From NCBI GenBank assembly GCA_023443145.1, contig JAEZVS010000172.1, positions 1-8,216 of the forward strand: a stretch of DNA of 8,216 nucleotides. Direction: 5' to 3'. This stretch comes from Bacillota bacterium (lineage in GTDB: Bacteria; Bacillota; Peptococcia; Peptococcales; Peptococcaceae). Made by a program: the position numbers and the translations under genes. Positions 1-5,929 of this stretch are shown in pieces. The notes under the pieces are model-generated. The model was not told the DNA's origin and did no database searches. It was given only the letters and a program-made list of their open reading frames with translations. Numbering within the stretch: position 1 is the stretch's first letter; each line of letters starts with the position of its first letter.

Positions 1-137
1 GTGCCATCCTGGGCGGTCTCCTGGGCGGTATCATCGTCAACCGTATATCTGAACGTTTTTATGATAACCTTTTTATTGGCGTCATTTGTTTAATTTTAAC
101 CATAAATTGCCTGAACCTCATCAAATACCTGACTTAA
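1..137 (+). CDS. C-terminal fragment of a TSUP (TauE/SafE-like) membrane protein
   Basis: Only the last 44 residues are in the window; the first whole codon is at position 3 and the TAA stop is at 135-137. The fragment begins AILGGLLGGIIVNRISERFY and continues with a hydrophobic segment ending in NLIKYLT. A glycine-rich helix, a short NRISERFYDNLF loop and a last hydrophobic helix ending just before the stop is the typical C-terminus of TSUP family proteins. These are small polytopic inner-membrane carriers linked to sulfite or other organosulfur anion export. The substrate cannot be told from this fragment. No clear hairpin terminator follows the stop. The family call rests on the pattern of a short piece, so another multi-helix transporter remains possible. 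Confidence 0.55.
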   Translation, partial: AILGGLLGGIIVNRISERFYDNLFIGVICLILTINCLNLIKYLT

Positions 138-508
138 CCCAAGAGAGCTGATTTCAAAGGCCACAGAAAAACCTATGAACACCAAAAACGGCACCCCATT
201 CTTTTTCGTATGCCCTAAATATTTCCATATCGCATGCATCTTCGCTGCGCGCCAACATGTTTTTTCTGAGTACTTCCGTCAAAGACCTGTCATGGATTTC
301 TGCATACGTTTTCATGATATTTCATTCGTCGTCGAAAATTCTTAAACGAATAACGGATATGTTCATTCCTCTTTTTCATGTATTTTCAGCTTCATTCCGC
401 AGTATAAAAGCGGCGCTGATACTTTAAAAGAATGCAGCACAACCGACTATATAAAACGCTTACTTTCGCAGAAATTTTGTGTGTCCGCTGAAAACATGGT
501 ACCGGAAC
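138..508. other. gene-poor AT-rich stretch, no convincing gene
   Basis: About 370 bases lie between the TSUP stop and the terminator of the monooxygenase gene. I see no tRNA, no clear terminator for the TSUP gene and no strong promoter pair. Two short open frames exist. One is on the + strand at 175-345 (56 codons, with no good ribosome site). The other is on the - strand at 154-315 (53 codons, starting MKTYAEIHDRSLTEVL); it is charged and more protein-like but also lacks a ribosome site. The - strand is purine-rich here, which by itself yields Lys/Glu/Arg-rich translations. I see no repeat or insertion-sequence end. Confidence 0.5.
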
Positions 509-556
509 AAAAAATCCCTTGCTCCACCGCCAACCGGCCGTCGGGCAAGGGATTTT
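509..556 (-). terminator. rho-independent terminator of the monooxygenase gene
   Basis: Read leftward, a 12-bp perfect stem (arms 545-556 and 511-522, AAAATCCCTTGC with its complement) encloses a 22-base GC-rich loop. The loop can fold further (CCGAC with GTTGG). The T run lies at 514-509. The hairpin begins 5 bases beyond the TAA stop of the monooxygenase gene at 562-564. The A/T flanks are present on both sides, so weaker activity rightward is possible. Confidence 0.85.
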
Positions 557-561
557 GTCAT

Positions 562-1566
562 TTAACCGTTCACGGCTTGTTGCAACAGCTCGTAAGAATG
601 AATGAGCGCTTTCGTATCATGGATGTAGCTCACCGTCATCAGTTCCTGCACCTGATGGCGTTCCTGAAAACGCTGCCACAAACTTTGCACCGTTTCCACA
701 GCGCCGACAAAGGCGGTGCCGTGGCGCATATCCAGCAAAATTTTCCGGGCGCTGGAAAGGTTTTCCCGAAAATCCGGATCCGGCTTGGCTATCAAACGGG
801 ATTGCCCGCCGCCGGAAAAGTTAATCAAATACATTTGTTGGGCGGTGGTATACCAGTAATCGGCTTCCTCATCACTTTCGGCCACCACCGTATTCACGCA
901 GGCGATTTTATACGGCCGGGACAGCACCCGGGACGGGCGAAAGGCTTTCTCGTAAATGGCAAAGGCATCGCTCGCCGGATGATCGCTGAAATGGGCGGCA
1001 AATGCATAGGGCAAGCCCATGCGCCCGGCCAGTTCGGCAGATACAAAGGAGCTGCCCAGAATGTAAAGGGGCACATGGGTGCCCACCCCGGGATAAGCGC
1101 GCACAGGGCCTTGTTCTTCTTCATCGGAAAAATAGATCTGCAATGCTTCAACGTCTTCGGGAAAGGTCTTGGACGAATGGGCACTGCCGGTATTGAGCAC
1201 GCGGTTGGTTTGGCGATCGGTGCCCGGCGCCCGGCCCAGCCCCAAGTCTACCCGATCGGGATAGAGGGTGGCCAAGGTGCCGAAACGCTCCGCCACTTGC
1301 AAGGGCACGTGGTTGGGGAGCATCACACCGCCGGAACCGACACGAATGCGCTCTGTGCGCGACAGCACATAGCCCATGATGAGATCGGTGGCGGAACTCA
1401 TCACCCCGGCAAAATTGTGGTGCTCGGCAATCCAGTAACGGGTATAGCCCATGCCTTCTGCTGCCACGGCCAAATCGCCCACACGCTCAATGGCTTCTTT
1501 GGCGCTTTCGCCTTCATAGCGCGGTGCCAGATTTAAGATTGACAGAGGCAAACGTTCCTGATTCAT
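562..1566 (-). CDS. LLM-class flavin-dependent oxidoreductase, YhbW-like
   Basis: This 334-residue protein belongs to the bacterial luciferase-like monooxygenase fold: a single TIM barrel that uses reduced FMN and oxygen, normally cytosolic, with the flavin supplied by a separate reductase. Visible blocks are WIAEHHN (residues 45-51), [20 protein letters not shown] (77-96), [11 protein letters not shown] (105-115) and LYILGSS (167-173). The order and wording match E. coli YhbW and the MsnO8-like subgroup, and the length is normal for them. The substrate is unknown for this subgroup. The start is placed at the ATG of MNQERL because AAAGGAAG (1580-1573) lies 6 bases upstream. ATGs 2 codons and 12 codons further upstream are in frame but worse placed. 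The gene has terminators on both sides, so it is probably transcribed alone, although I could not identify a convincing promoter between 1567 and 1643. Confidence 0.9.
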   Translation of the reverse strand: MNQERLPLSILNLAPRYEGESAKEAIERVGDLAVAAEGMGYTRYWIAEHHNFAGVMSSATDLIMGYVLSRTERIRVGSGGVMLPNHVPLQVAERFGTLATLYPDRVDLGLGRAPGTDRQTNRVLNTGSAHSSKTFPEDVEALQIYFSDEEEQGPVRAYPGVGTHVPLYILGSSFVSAELAGRMGLPYAFAAHFSDHPASDAFAIYEKAFRPSRVLSRPYKIACVNTVVAESDEEADYWYTTAQQMYLINFSGGGQSRLIAKPDPDFRENLSSARKILLDMRHGTAFVGAVETVQSLWQRFQERHQVQELMTVSYIHDTKALIHSYELLQQAVNG

Positions 1567-1643
1567 ATCCATCTTCCTTTCATGTTCACACGCAAGATGC
1601 ATACCGACTCTTACGGCTCACATACCCAAGGTGTGCGGTGCGC

Positions 1644-1669
1644 AAAAAAAGCCCGCCGAAAGGCGGGCT
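1644..1669 (-). terminator. rho-independent terminator ending the spe operon
   Basis: Read leftward, an 8-bp GC-rich stem (arms 1669-1662 and 1657-1650, AGCCCGCC/GGCGGGCT) with a 4-base loop is followed by seven Ts (1650-1644). It lies about 56 bases after the speB stop and upstream of the monooxygenase gene, separating the two transcription units. Confidence 0.9.
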
Positions 1670-1725
1670 GATGCATCGATCATGCCTATCCATGGAGAGC
1701 GTTGCGCTGTCGTCAAACCGGCGCT

Positions 1726-2571
1726 TTAGCCGCTCACCATAAGCAAGAGCTCCCGAATAAGTTTACAGGCCACGGCGGTGGAGACGCCGCTTTGGTCATA
1801 GTGGGGGGATAATTCGTTCACATCCACGCCCACAATGCGCAAATTTCGCAACTGCAAGATGGCTTTGAGAAGCTCGCTAAAACTCACCCCGCCGGCTTCC
1901 GGCGTGCCGGTGCCCGGAAAAATAGAGGGATCGAGCACATCCAAATCGATGGTGAGATAAACGGGCACCCCTTCCAGTTCTGCCGCCACTTTTCCGGCGG
2001 CGGCCACAGTAAAGGGATGGAAATCGCTGTGTGCCCGTGCAAAGTAAAACTCGTCCTGAGTGCCGCTGCGAATGCCCAGCTGGTGGATGTGACCGCCCAG
2101 CAGGTCATAGATGCGGCGCATAACGGTGGCGTGCGAAAGAGGCGCACCCAAATAATCCTGACGCAAATCGGCGTGGGCGTCAAACTGGATGACGTGCAAA
2201 TTGCTGTAGGTTTCAGCCAGAGCTTGCACCGCCCCTAGTGTCACCAGATGTTCCCCACCGACCATAAAGGGAATCTTATCATCGTTCACAATGGCGCGCA
2301 CCATGCCTTGAATCTGGGACAGTACCGGTTCCACCGCGCCAAAGGGAAAAGTAAGATCGCCCACATCACATACACGGATGTTTTCCAAGTCTTTATCCTG
2401 GTAGGGGCTATAGGTTTCAATGCCGTCGGACTCGGCGCGCACCGCCGCCGGACCGAAACGGGTACCCGGCCGAAAGCTGGTGGTGCCGTCAAACGGGGCG
2501 CCAAATAAAACAATATCGGCATCTCGCCACTCGTGTTCACAGGCAATAAACGTTTGGGTGTTGCGTTCCAT
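1726..2571 (-). CDS. speB: agmatinase (agmatine ureohydrolase)
   Basis: The protein (281 residues) hydrolyses agmatine to putrescine and urea in the cytosol, using a two-manganese centre. It shows the full set of ureohydrolase metal ligands: His108 in GGEHLVTLG, Asp131/His133/Asp135 in DAHADLR, and Asp209/Asp211 in TIDLDVLDP. The catalytic-type Glu226 sits in GTGTPEAGG. SHAT at 146-149 replaces the common SHGT, a position that varies in the family. The sequence style and length resemble B. subtilis SpeB more than the longer E. coli enzyme. The ATG of MERNTQ is chosen because AGGAGGG (2581-2575) stands just before it; frames extending upstream would overlap speE. It is the last gene of the spe operon, 8 bases after speE. 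The neighbouring arginine-decarboxylase-type gene and SpeE favour agmatine over arginine, guanidinobutyrate or formiminoglutamate as substrate. Confidence 0.95.
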   Translation of the reverse strand: MERNTQTFIACEHEWRDADIVLFGAPFDGTTSFRPGTRFGPAAVRAESDGIETYSPYQDKDLENIRVCDVGDLTFPFGAVEPVLSQIQGMVRAIVNDDKIPFMVGGEHLVTLGAVQALAETYSNLHVIQFDAHADLRQDYLGAPLSHATVMRRIYDLLGGHIHQLGIRSGTQDEFYFARAHSDFHPFTVAAAGKVAAELEGVPVYLTIDLDVLDPSIFPGTGTPEAGGVSFSELLKAILQLRNLRIVGVDVNELSPHYDQSGVSTAVACKLIRELLLMVSG

Positions 2572-2574
2572 AAA

Positions 2575-2582
2575 CCCTCCTA
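2575..2582 (-). promoter_or_regulatory. speB ribosome site fused to the speE stop codon
   Basis: The octamer TAGGAGGG contains the speE stop (TAG, 2582-2580) and the speB Shine-Dalgarno sequence. Only three bases separate it from the speB ATG. The same octamer occurs at the speD/speA junction. The arrangement suggests translational coupling. Confidence 0.75.
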
Positions 2583-3431
2583 CTCCACTGCTTCCAGAAG
2601 CCTTTGCACATAATTGGGCAGGGCAAAAGAGCCTTTGTGCAAATTGGGATTGTAATAACCAGTTTCCAGTCTGCGCGCCAACCAACGGGCCGCATCCAGA
2701 TCTTTCACCGGATGATATTTTTTAGACGCGAAACCGAAAAGCCAATGTCCGCTGGGATAGGTGGGAATATGGGCCTGATACACCCGCGCATAAGCGAAAC
2801 TTTCCACAATGCGCTTGTGGGCACGCTGCATGGCGCGCGCATCTTCCGGATAAAAGGGGCTTTCATGCTGATTTACCATGATGCCGTCGTCTTTCAGCGC
2901 TTTAAAGCAGTTGCCGTAAAATTCTTTGGTAAAAAGCCCTTCCCCCGGTCCGAACGGATCGGTGGAATCGACAATAATGAGGTCATATTCATTTTGGGGA
3001 CGGCGCACAAACTTGAGGCCGTCTTCAAAATAGAGATGCACCCGCTCATCATCAAAGCCGCAGGCGGTCTGCGGAAGATATTTGCGGCACACATCGATGA
3101 CAGCCTTATCAATTTCCACCAAATCGATGCGGCGAATCTCCGGATAACGGGACAATTCTCTGGCCACACCGCCGTCACCGGCGCCGATCACCAGCACATT
3201 TTCCACACTGGGATGCACCGCCATGGGCACATGGGTGATCATCTCGTGATATATAAACTCGTCTTTTTCGGTGAGCATCATATAGCCATCGAGGGTGAGA
3301 AAACGGCCAAATTCCGGACTTTCAAACACGTCAATGCGCTGAAAATCACTTTCTGCGCTGTAAAGCTGACGGTCCACCTGAATGGAGAGCTGTACCTTTT
3401 CGGTGTGGGGCTCGGTAAACCATAGTTGCAT
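2580..3431 (-). CDS. speE: spermidine synthase (putrescine aminopropyltransferase)
   Basis: The protein (283 residues) transfers the aminopropyl group of decarboxylated AdoMet to putrescine, giving spermidine and methylthioadenosine. Features in order: the N-terminal MQLWFTEPHTEKV strand typical of SpeE; the polyamine-site segment LDGYMMLTEKDEFIYHEM (48-64); the Rossmann-type motif VIGAGDGG (81-88, Asp86); the ribose-binding acid in VEID (Glu106); EDGLKF (136-141, Asp137); and the catalytic DSTDPFGPGEGLF (155-167, Asp155 and Asp158). The length matches the B. subtilis type. The start is the ATG at 3431, with GAGGAG (3444-3439) 7 bases upstream inside the last speA codons. A TTG five codons earlier would overlap speA and has no better site. 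It begins 4 bases after the speA stop, so coupling is likely. The aminopropyl donor comes from SpeD, encoded first in the operon. Confidence 0.96.
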   Translation of the reverse strand: MQLWFTEPHTEKVQLSIQVDRQLYSAESDFQRIDVFESPEFGRFLTLDGYMMLTEKDEFIYHEMITHVPMAVHPSVENVLVIGAGDGGVARELSRYPEIRRIDLVEIDKAVIDVCRKYLPQTACGFDDERVHLYFEDGLKFVRRPQNEYDLIIVDSTDPFGPGEGLFTKEFYGNCFKALKDDGIMVNQHESPFYPEDARAMQRAHKRIVESFAYARVYQAHIPTYPSGHWLFGFASKKYHPVKDLDAARWLARRLETGYYNPNLHKGSFALPNYVQRLLEAVE

Positions 3432-3435
3432 GATA

Positions 3436-4884
3436 TCACTCCTCAATGATGTTCAAGTGGCGCACATTCATATCTTCGGTGCCGGTGAGAGAACAGCCTT
3501 TTTCTTTACTGTAGCGGATGTAGGCCACAATATCGGCCGTGACCCGCTCTCCCGGAGCCAGAATGGGAATACCCGGCGGGTAGCTCATCACGAATTCGGC
3601 GGCGATGTGTCCTTCCGCTTCAGACAAAGGTACCGAGCGCTTGGGCGCATAGAACGCACGATGCGGGGTCATGGCCACCACCGGGCTGATGTATTCCTGT
3701 TCCATCAAATTGGTGGCGTCGCGCTTATAGCGCCGATGAATGTCGGCCAAAGCCGATATCAGCCGTTCCATATCTTTGGGACGGTCGCCAATGGAAAGAT
3801 AGGCCAACAAATTGCCCAAGTCGCCGAATTCGGTTTGAATGTCGTACTCATCCCGCAGAATGTCGTATACTTCAATCCCCGCCAACCCCAACTGGAGGGT
3901 GTTGATGGATAACTTTGTGCGGTCAAAATCATAGATGGCATCCCCATCAATCAACTCATCGGCATAGGCGTAATAATCGCCAATGGCGTTGATTTCCGAA
4001 CGGGCATATTCGGCCATGGCCATCACTTGCGCAAAGGCCTCCCGACCGCGAATGGCCAAATTGCGCCTGCTCACATCCAGCGATGAGAGCAGGAGATATG
4101 AACCGCTGGTGGTCTGGGTCAAATTGATGATTTGCCGCACATAATCGGCGTTCATCTCCGGGCCTATGAGCAGAAAGGAACTTTGGGTGAGAGACCCGCC
4201 ACTTTTGTGCATGGACACCGCCGCCATATCGGCACCGGCGGCCATAGCTGAAATGGGCAGACCTTCACCAAAATAAAAATGGGTGCCATGGGCCTCATCG
4301 GCCAGCACCTTCATGCCTGCACCATGGGCCAGACGCACAATTTCTTTAATATTGGAGCAAATGCCGTAATAGGTGGGGTTGTTCACCAGCACCGCTTTCG
4401 CTTCCGGATGCTCGCGAATGGCGGCGGCCACATCATCCACCCGCATGCCCAAAGAGATACCCAACGTACTGTTGGTTTGAGGATTGATGTAAATGGGCAC
4501 CGCATCCACCAGCACCAGGGCATTGATGACACTGCGATGCACATTGCGCGGCAAAATAATGGCATCCCCCGGCGCCAAGACCGAAAGAATCATAGCCTGC
4601 ACCGAACTGGTGGTGCCGCCCACCATGAGAAAAGCATGGGCCGCCCCGAAGGCGTCGGCCGCCAATTCTTCCGCCTGCCGAATCACGGAGACGGGATGAC
4701 ACAAATTATCCAAAGGCTTCATCGAATTGACATCCACCGACACACATTTTTCACCTAAAAAACGGGTCAGCTCCGGATTGCCCTTTCCCCGCTTGTGCCC
4801 GGGCACATCAAAAGGCACCACCCGATTTTGCTTAAAATCGTCAAGTGCCGTTAATATGGGCGTTTGTTGCTGATCCGGTTTCAA
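3436..4884 (-). CDS. speA: Orn/Lys/Arg decarboxylase family, probable arginine decarboxylase
   Basis: This 482-residue, fold type I PLP enzyme has the length of the B. subtilis SpeA/YaaO group, much shorter than the inducible enterobacterial decarboxylases. Visible motifs are VPGHKRG (27-33), GGTTSSVQAM (89-98), the cofactor-side His116 in NVHRSVI, ADEAHGTHF (195-203, Asp196 and His199), the Schiff-base lysine Lys227 in SMHKSGG, and the C-terminal SYPPGIPILAPGE (434-446). It should release CO2 from a basic amino acid. The neighbouring agmatinase makes arginine to agmatine the best guess; lysine or ornithine cannot be excluded from sequence alone. The start is TTG (4884-4882), set by AGGAGGG (4897-4891) 6 bases upstream, which overlaps the speD stop. 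No better ATG lies nearby. A TTG start on the committed pathway step could lower its expression relative to its neighbours. Confidence 0.92.
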   Translation of the reverse strand: MKPDQQQTPILTALDDFKQNRVVPFDVPGHKRGKGNPELTRFLGEKCVSVDVNSMKPLDNLCHPVSVIRQAEELAADAFGAAHAFLMVGGTTSSVQAMILSVLAPGDAIILPRNVHRSVINALVLVDAVPIYINPQTNSTLGISLGMRVDDVAAAIREHPEAKAVLVNNPTYYGICSNIKEIVRLAHGAGMKVLADEAHGTHFYFGEGLPISAMAAGADMAAVSMHKSGGSLTQSSFLLIGPEMNADYVRQIINLTQTTSGSYLLLSSLDVSRRNLAIRGREAFAQVMAMAEYARSEINAIGDYYAYADELIDGDAIYDFDRTKLSINTLQLGLAGIEVYDILRDEYDIQTEFGDLGNLLAYLSIGDRPKDMERLISALADIHRRYKRDATNLMEQEYISPVVAMTPHRAFYAPKRSVPLSEAEGHIAAEFVMSYPPGIPILAPGERVTADIVAYIRYSKEKGCSLTGTEDMNVRHLNIIEE

Positions 4885-4890
4885 AGGGCT

Positions 4891-4898
4891 CCCTCCTA
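4891..4898 (-). promoter_or_regulatory. speA ribosome site fused to the speD stop codon
   Basis: TAGGAGGG holds the speD stop TAG (4898-4896) and a near-perfect Shine-Dalgarno sequence. Six bases (AGCCCT) separate it from a TTG start. The site decides that the TTG at 4884 is the speA start. Confidence 0.8.
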
Positions 4899-5678
4899 AT
4901 ACACGTTGGTGCCGGAAAAAATCTCAATCATTTCACGGCGCAGGTTTTCGCTGATCGTCAACCGCTGCTGCGGCGGAATTTCATAAGCATCGGTGTTAAA
5001 GAGATAGTTTTGCAAATCCAGCTCTTTGATGAGCATTTTGGTGTGATAGATATTGTGCTGATATAAGTTGATGTCGCAGGCATCGTAACGGCGAAGGGTG
5101 TCTCCGTCAATAAAATCTTGAATGGACGTCATCGGGAGATCGTTAAACACTTTCCGTCCGTTGACATCGCGCGTAAAGCCGCGCACCCGATAATCCATGG
5201 TGATGATGTCCGAATCAAAACTGGAGATCAGATAATCCAGCGTGGAAAGCGGACTGATTTTGCCGCAGGTGGCCACATCAATATCCACCCGAAAGGTGGC
5301 AATGGCGTTTTCCGGATGATATTCGGGATAGGTGTGCACCGTTACGTGGCTTTTGTCCAAATGGGCCACAATGGTATCGGGTTCGCGCACATCCGAATCC
5401 CGCGTGCGACGGGCCATGGCCTCTTCGGCAATCATAATGGTGACGCTGGCGCCTTGGGGATCGTAATCCTGCTGGCTGACGTTTAACACGTGGGCGCCGA
5501 TCATGTCGGTGACATTCAGCAGAATATCGGTGAGACGATCCGAATTATACTGCTCATCAATATAGGCCACATAGTCTTCCTGTTCACGGCGGGTTCTGGC
5601 ATAGCATACATCGTAGATATTGAAGCTTAAGGCTTTGGTGAGATTATTAAAGCCATACAACCGAATTTTATCGTCCAT
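4896..5678 (-). CDS. speD: S-adenosylmethionine decarboxylase proenzyme, E. coli type
   Basis: The protein (260 residues) decarboxylates S-adenosylmethionine to supply the aminopropyl donor for SpeE. It is a pyruvoyl enzyme made as a proenzyme that cleaves itself. The cleavage site is visible in LDKSHVTVHTYPEYHPE: cut between Lys109 and Ser110, with Ser110 becoming the pyruvoyl group. This gives a small beta chain of 109 residues and an alpha chain of 151. His115 and Cys138 (in VATCGKISPL) are the expected processing and catalytic residues. DYRVRGFTRDVNG (162-174) and YQHNIYHTKMLIKE (206-219) closely follow E. coli SpeD. This long form contrasts with the short archaeal/Bacillus-type SpeD of about 120 residues. 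The ATG at 5678 has GGAAAGGGG (5695-5687) 8 bases upstream. It is the first gene of the operon, behind a structured leader. Confidence 0.96.
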   Translation of the reverse strand: MDDKIRLYGFNNLTKALSFNIYDVCYARTRREQEDYVAYIDEQYNSDRLTDILLNVTDMIGAHVLNVSQQDYDPQGASVTIMIAEEAMARRTRDSDVREPDTIVAHLDKSHVTVHTYPEYHPENAIATFRVDIDVATCGKISPLSTLDYLISSFDSDIITMDYRVRGFTRDVNGRKVFNDLPMTSIQDFIDGDTLRRYDACDINLYQHNIYHTKMLIKELDLQNYLFNTDAYEIPPQQRLTISENLRREMIEIFSGTNVY

Positions 5679-5681
5679 ATG

Positions 5682-5753
5682 TCATGCCCCTTTCCATAAA
5701 AAAAACCGAACATGCTTGGCATCACCCGGGGTCGCCCGTATGACGCTGCACAT
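5682..5753 (-). CDS. possible 23-residue leader peptide upstream of speD
   Basis: An ATG at 5753-5751 opens a 23-codon frame ending in TGA at 5684-5682, three bases before the speD ATG. It runs through both leader hairpins and the T run. It has two arginine codons (CGG, residues 6 and 16) and begins MCSVIRATPGDAKH. No convincing ribosome site precedes it, and I do not recognise the peptide. It may be an accident of the leader. It is listed because translation of it would disrupt the overlapping hairpins. Confidence 0.2.
   Translation of the reverse strand: MCSVIRATPGDAKHVRFFLWKGA
5698..5729 (-). terminator. conditional terminator hairpin before speD
   Basis: The 5' arm CCGGGUGAUGC (5729-5719) pairs with GCAUGUUCGG (5715-5706) through ten pairs, three of them G-U, with one bulged G (5723) and a CAA loop. 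The run 5705-5698 gives eight Us. It lies 20 bases upstream of the speD ATG, within the mRNA leader, so it would act as an attenuator rather than end an upstream gene. Confidence 0.55.
5698..5750 (-). promoter_or_regulatory. candidate attenuator in the speD operon leader (two exclusive hairpins)
   Basis: In the - strand transcript, hairpin A pairs 5746-5735 with 5730-5719: GCGUCA with UGAUGC, one U-G pair, one mismatch, then CGGG with CCCG around a CGAC loop. An outer UGC/GCA pairing could extend it. Hairpin B pairs 5729-5719 with 5715-5706 and is followed by eight Us. The strand 5729-5719 belongs to both, so only one can form at a time. A acts as an antiterminator and B as a terminator. Whatever selects between them is unknown: metabolite, polyamine, protein or leader translation. 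No known riboswitch consensus was recognised. Confidence 0.55.
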
Positions 5754-5798
5754 TCAGGCTACGATAACGCCTTTGTCGACGTCTATGAAACTTTTAAA

Positions 5799-5827
5799 AG
5801 TATAGCAGTTTTTTCACGCCCCGTCAA
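5799..5827 (-). promoter_or_regulatory. sigma-A type promoter of the spe operon
   Basis: On the - strand, -35 TTGACG (5827-5822), a 17-base spacer and -10 TATACT (5804-5799) match the sigma-A consensus at five of six positions each. TG precedes the -10 by one base (extended -10). The predicted start is near 5792, which gives a leader of about 114 bases before speD. Confidence 0.85.
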
Positions 5828-5864
5828 TTGATTGTGCCGATTGTCTCCTGTCACGAAGACGTGT

Positions 5865-5893
5865 TTCACATTGAATGACAAAAGGTATATAAT
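5865..5893 (+). promoter_or_regulatory. sigma-A type promoter of the divergent repeat-protein gene
   Basis: TTCACA (5865-5870), a 17-base spacer and a perfect TATAAT (5888-5893) point rightward. The predicted start is near 5900. This makes the upstream in-frame TTG at 5900 unusable and supports the ATG at 5930. Short inverted repeats (CACG-AAGA-CGTG at 5852-5863) lie immediately upstream of the -35. Confidence 0.75.
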
Positions 5894-5929
5894 AAATACT
5901 TGAGAAAAGATGAAAGGACGAATACATTC

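Noticed and set aside
175..345. 56-codon open frame on the + strand after the TSUP gene
   Set aside because: It has no well-placed ribosome site, an unlikely composition (many Phe, Cys, His) and no recognisable motif.
481..1536. 351-codon open frame on the + strand
   Set aside because: It lies antisense to the monooxygenase gene, has no family motifs and a His/Gly-rich, shadow-like composition; the opposite strand encodes a clear YhbW-like protein with a ribosome site and terminator.
1567..1643. Promoter for the monooxygenase gene (TTGGGT-like -35)
   Set aside because: No acceptable -10 box occurs at 16-18 bases spacing, so I do not call one.
2604..3425. 273-codon open frame on the + strand
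   Set aside because: It is antisense to speE, which has all expected motifs; no ribosome site or recognisable domain is present on the + strand.
3432..3446. Earlier TTG start for SpeE overlapping speA
   Set aside because: The ATG at 3431 has GAGGAG at 7-base spacing and gives the standard SpeE N-terminus (MQLWFTEPHT).
5698..5792. Known SAM, preQ1 or guanidine riboswitch in the speD leader
   Set aside because: I looked for the conserved cores of these classes and did not recognise any; only the overlapping hairpins and the U run can be supported.
5900..5929. TTG start ten codons upstream for the repeat protein
   Set aside because: The predicted transcription start is about 5900, leaving no room for a ribosome site; the ATG at 5930 has AAGGA upstream.
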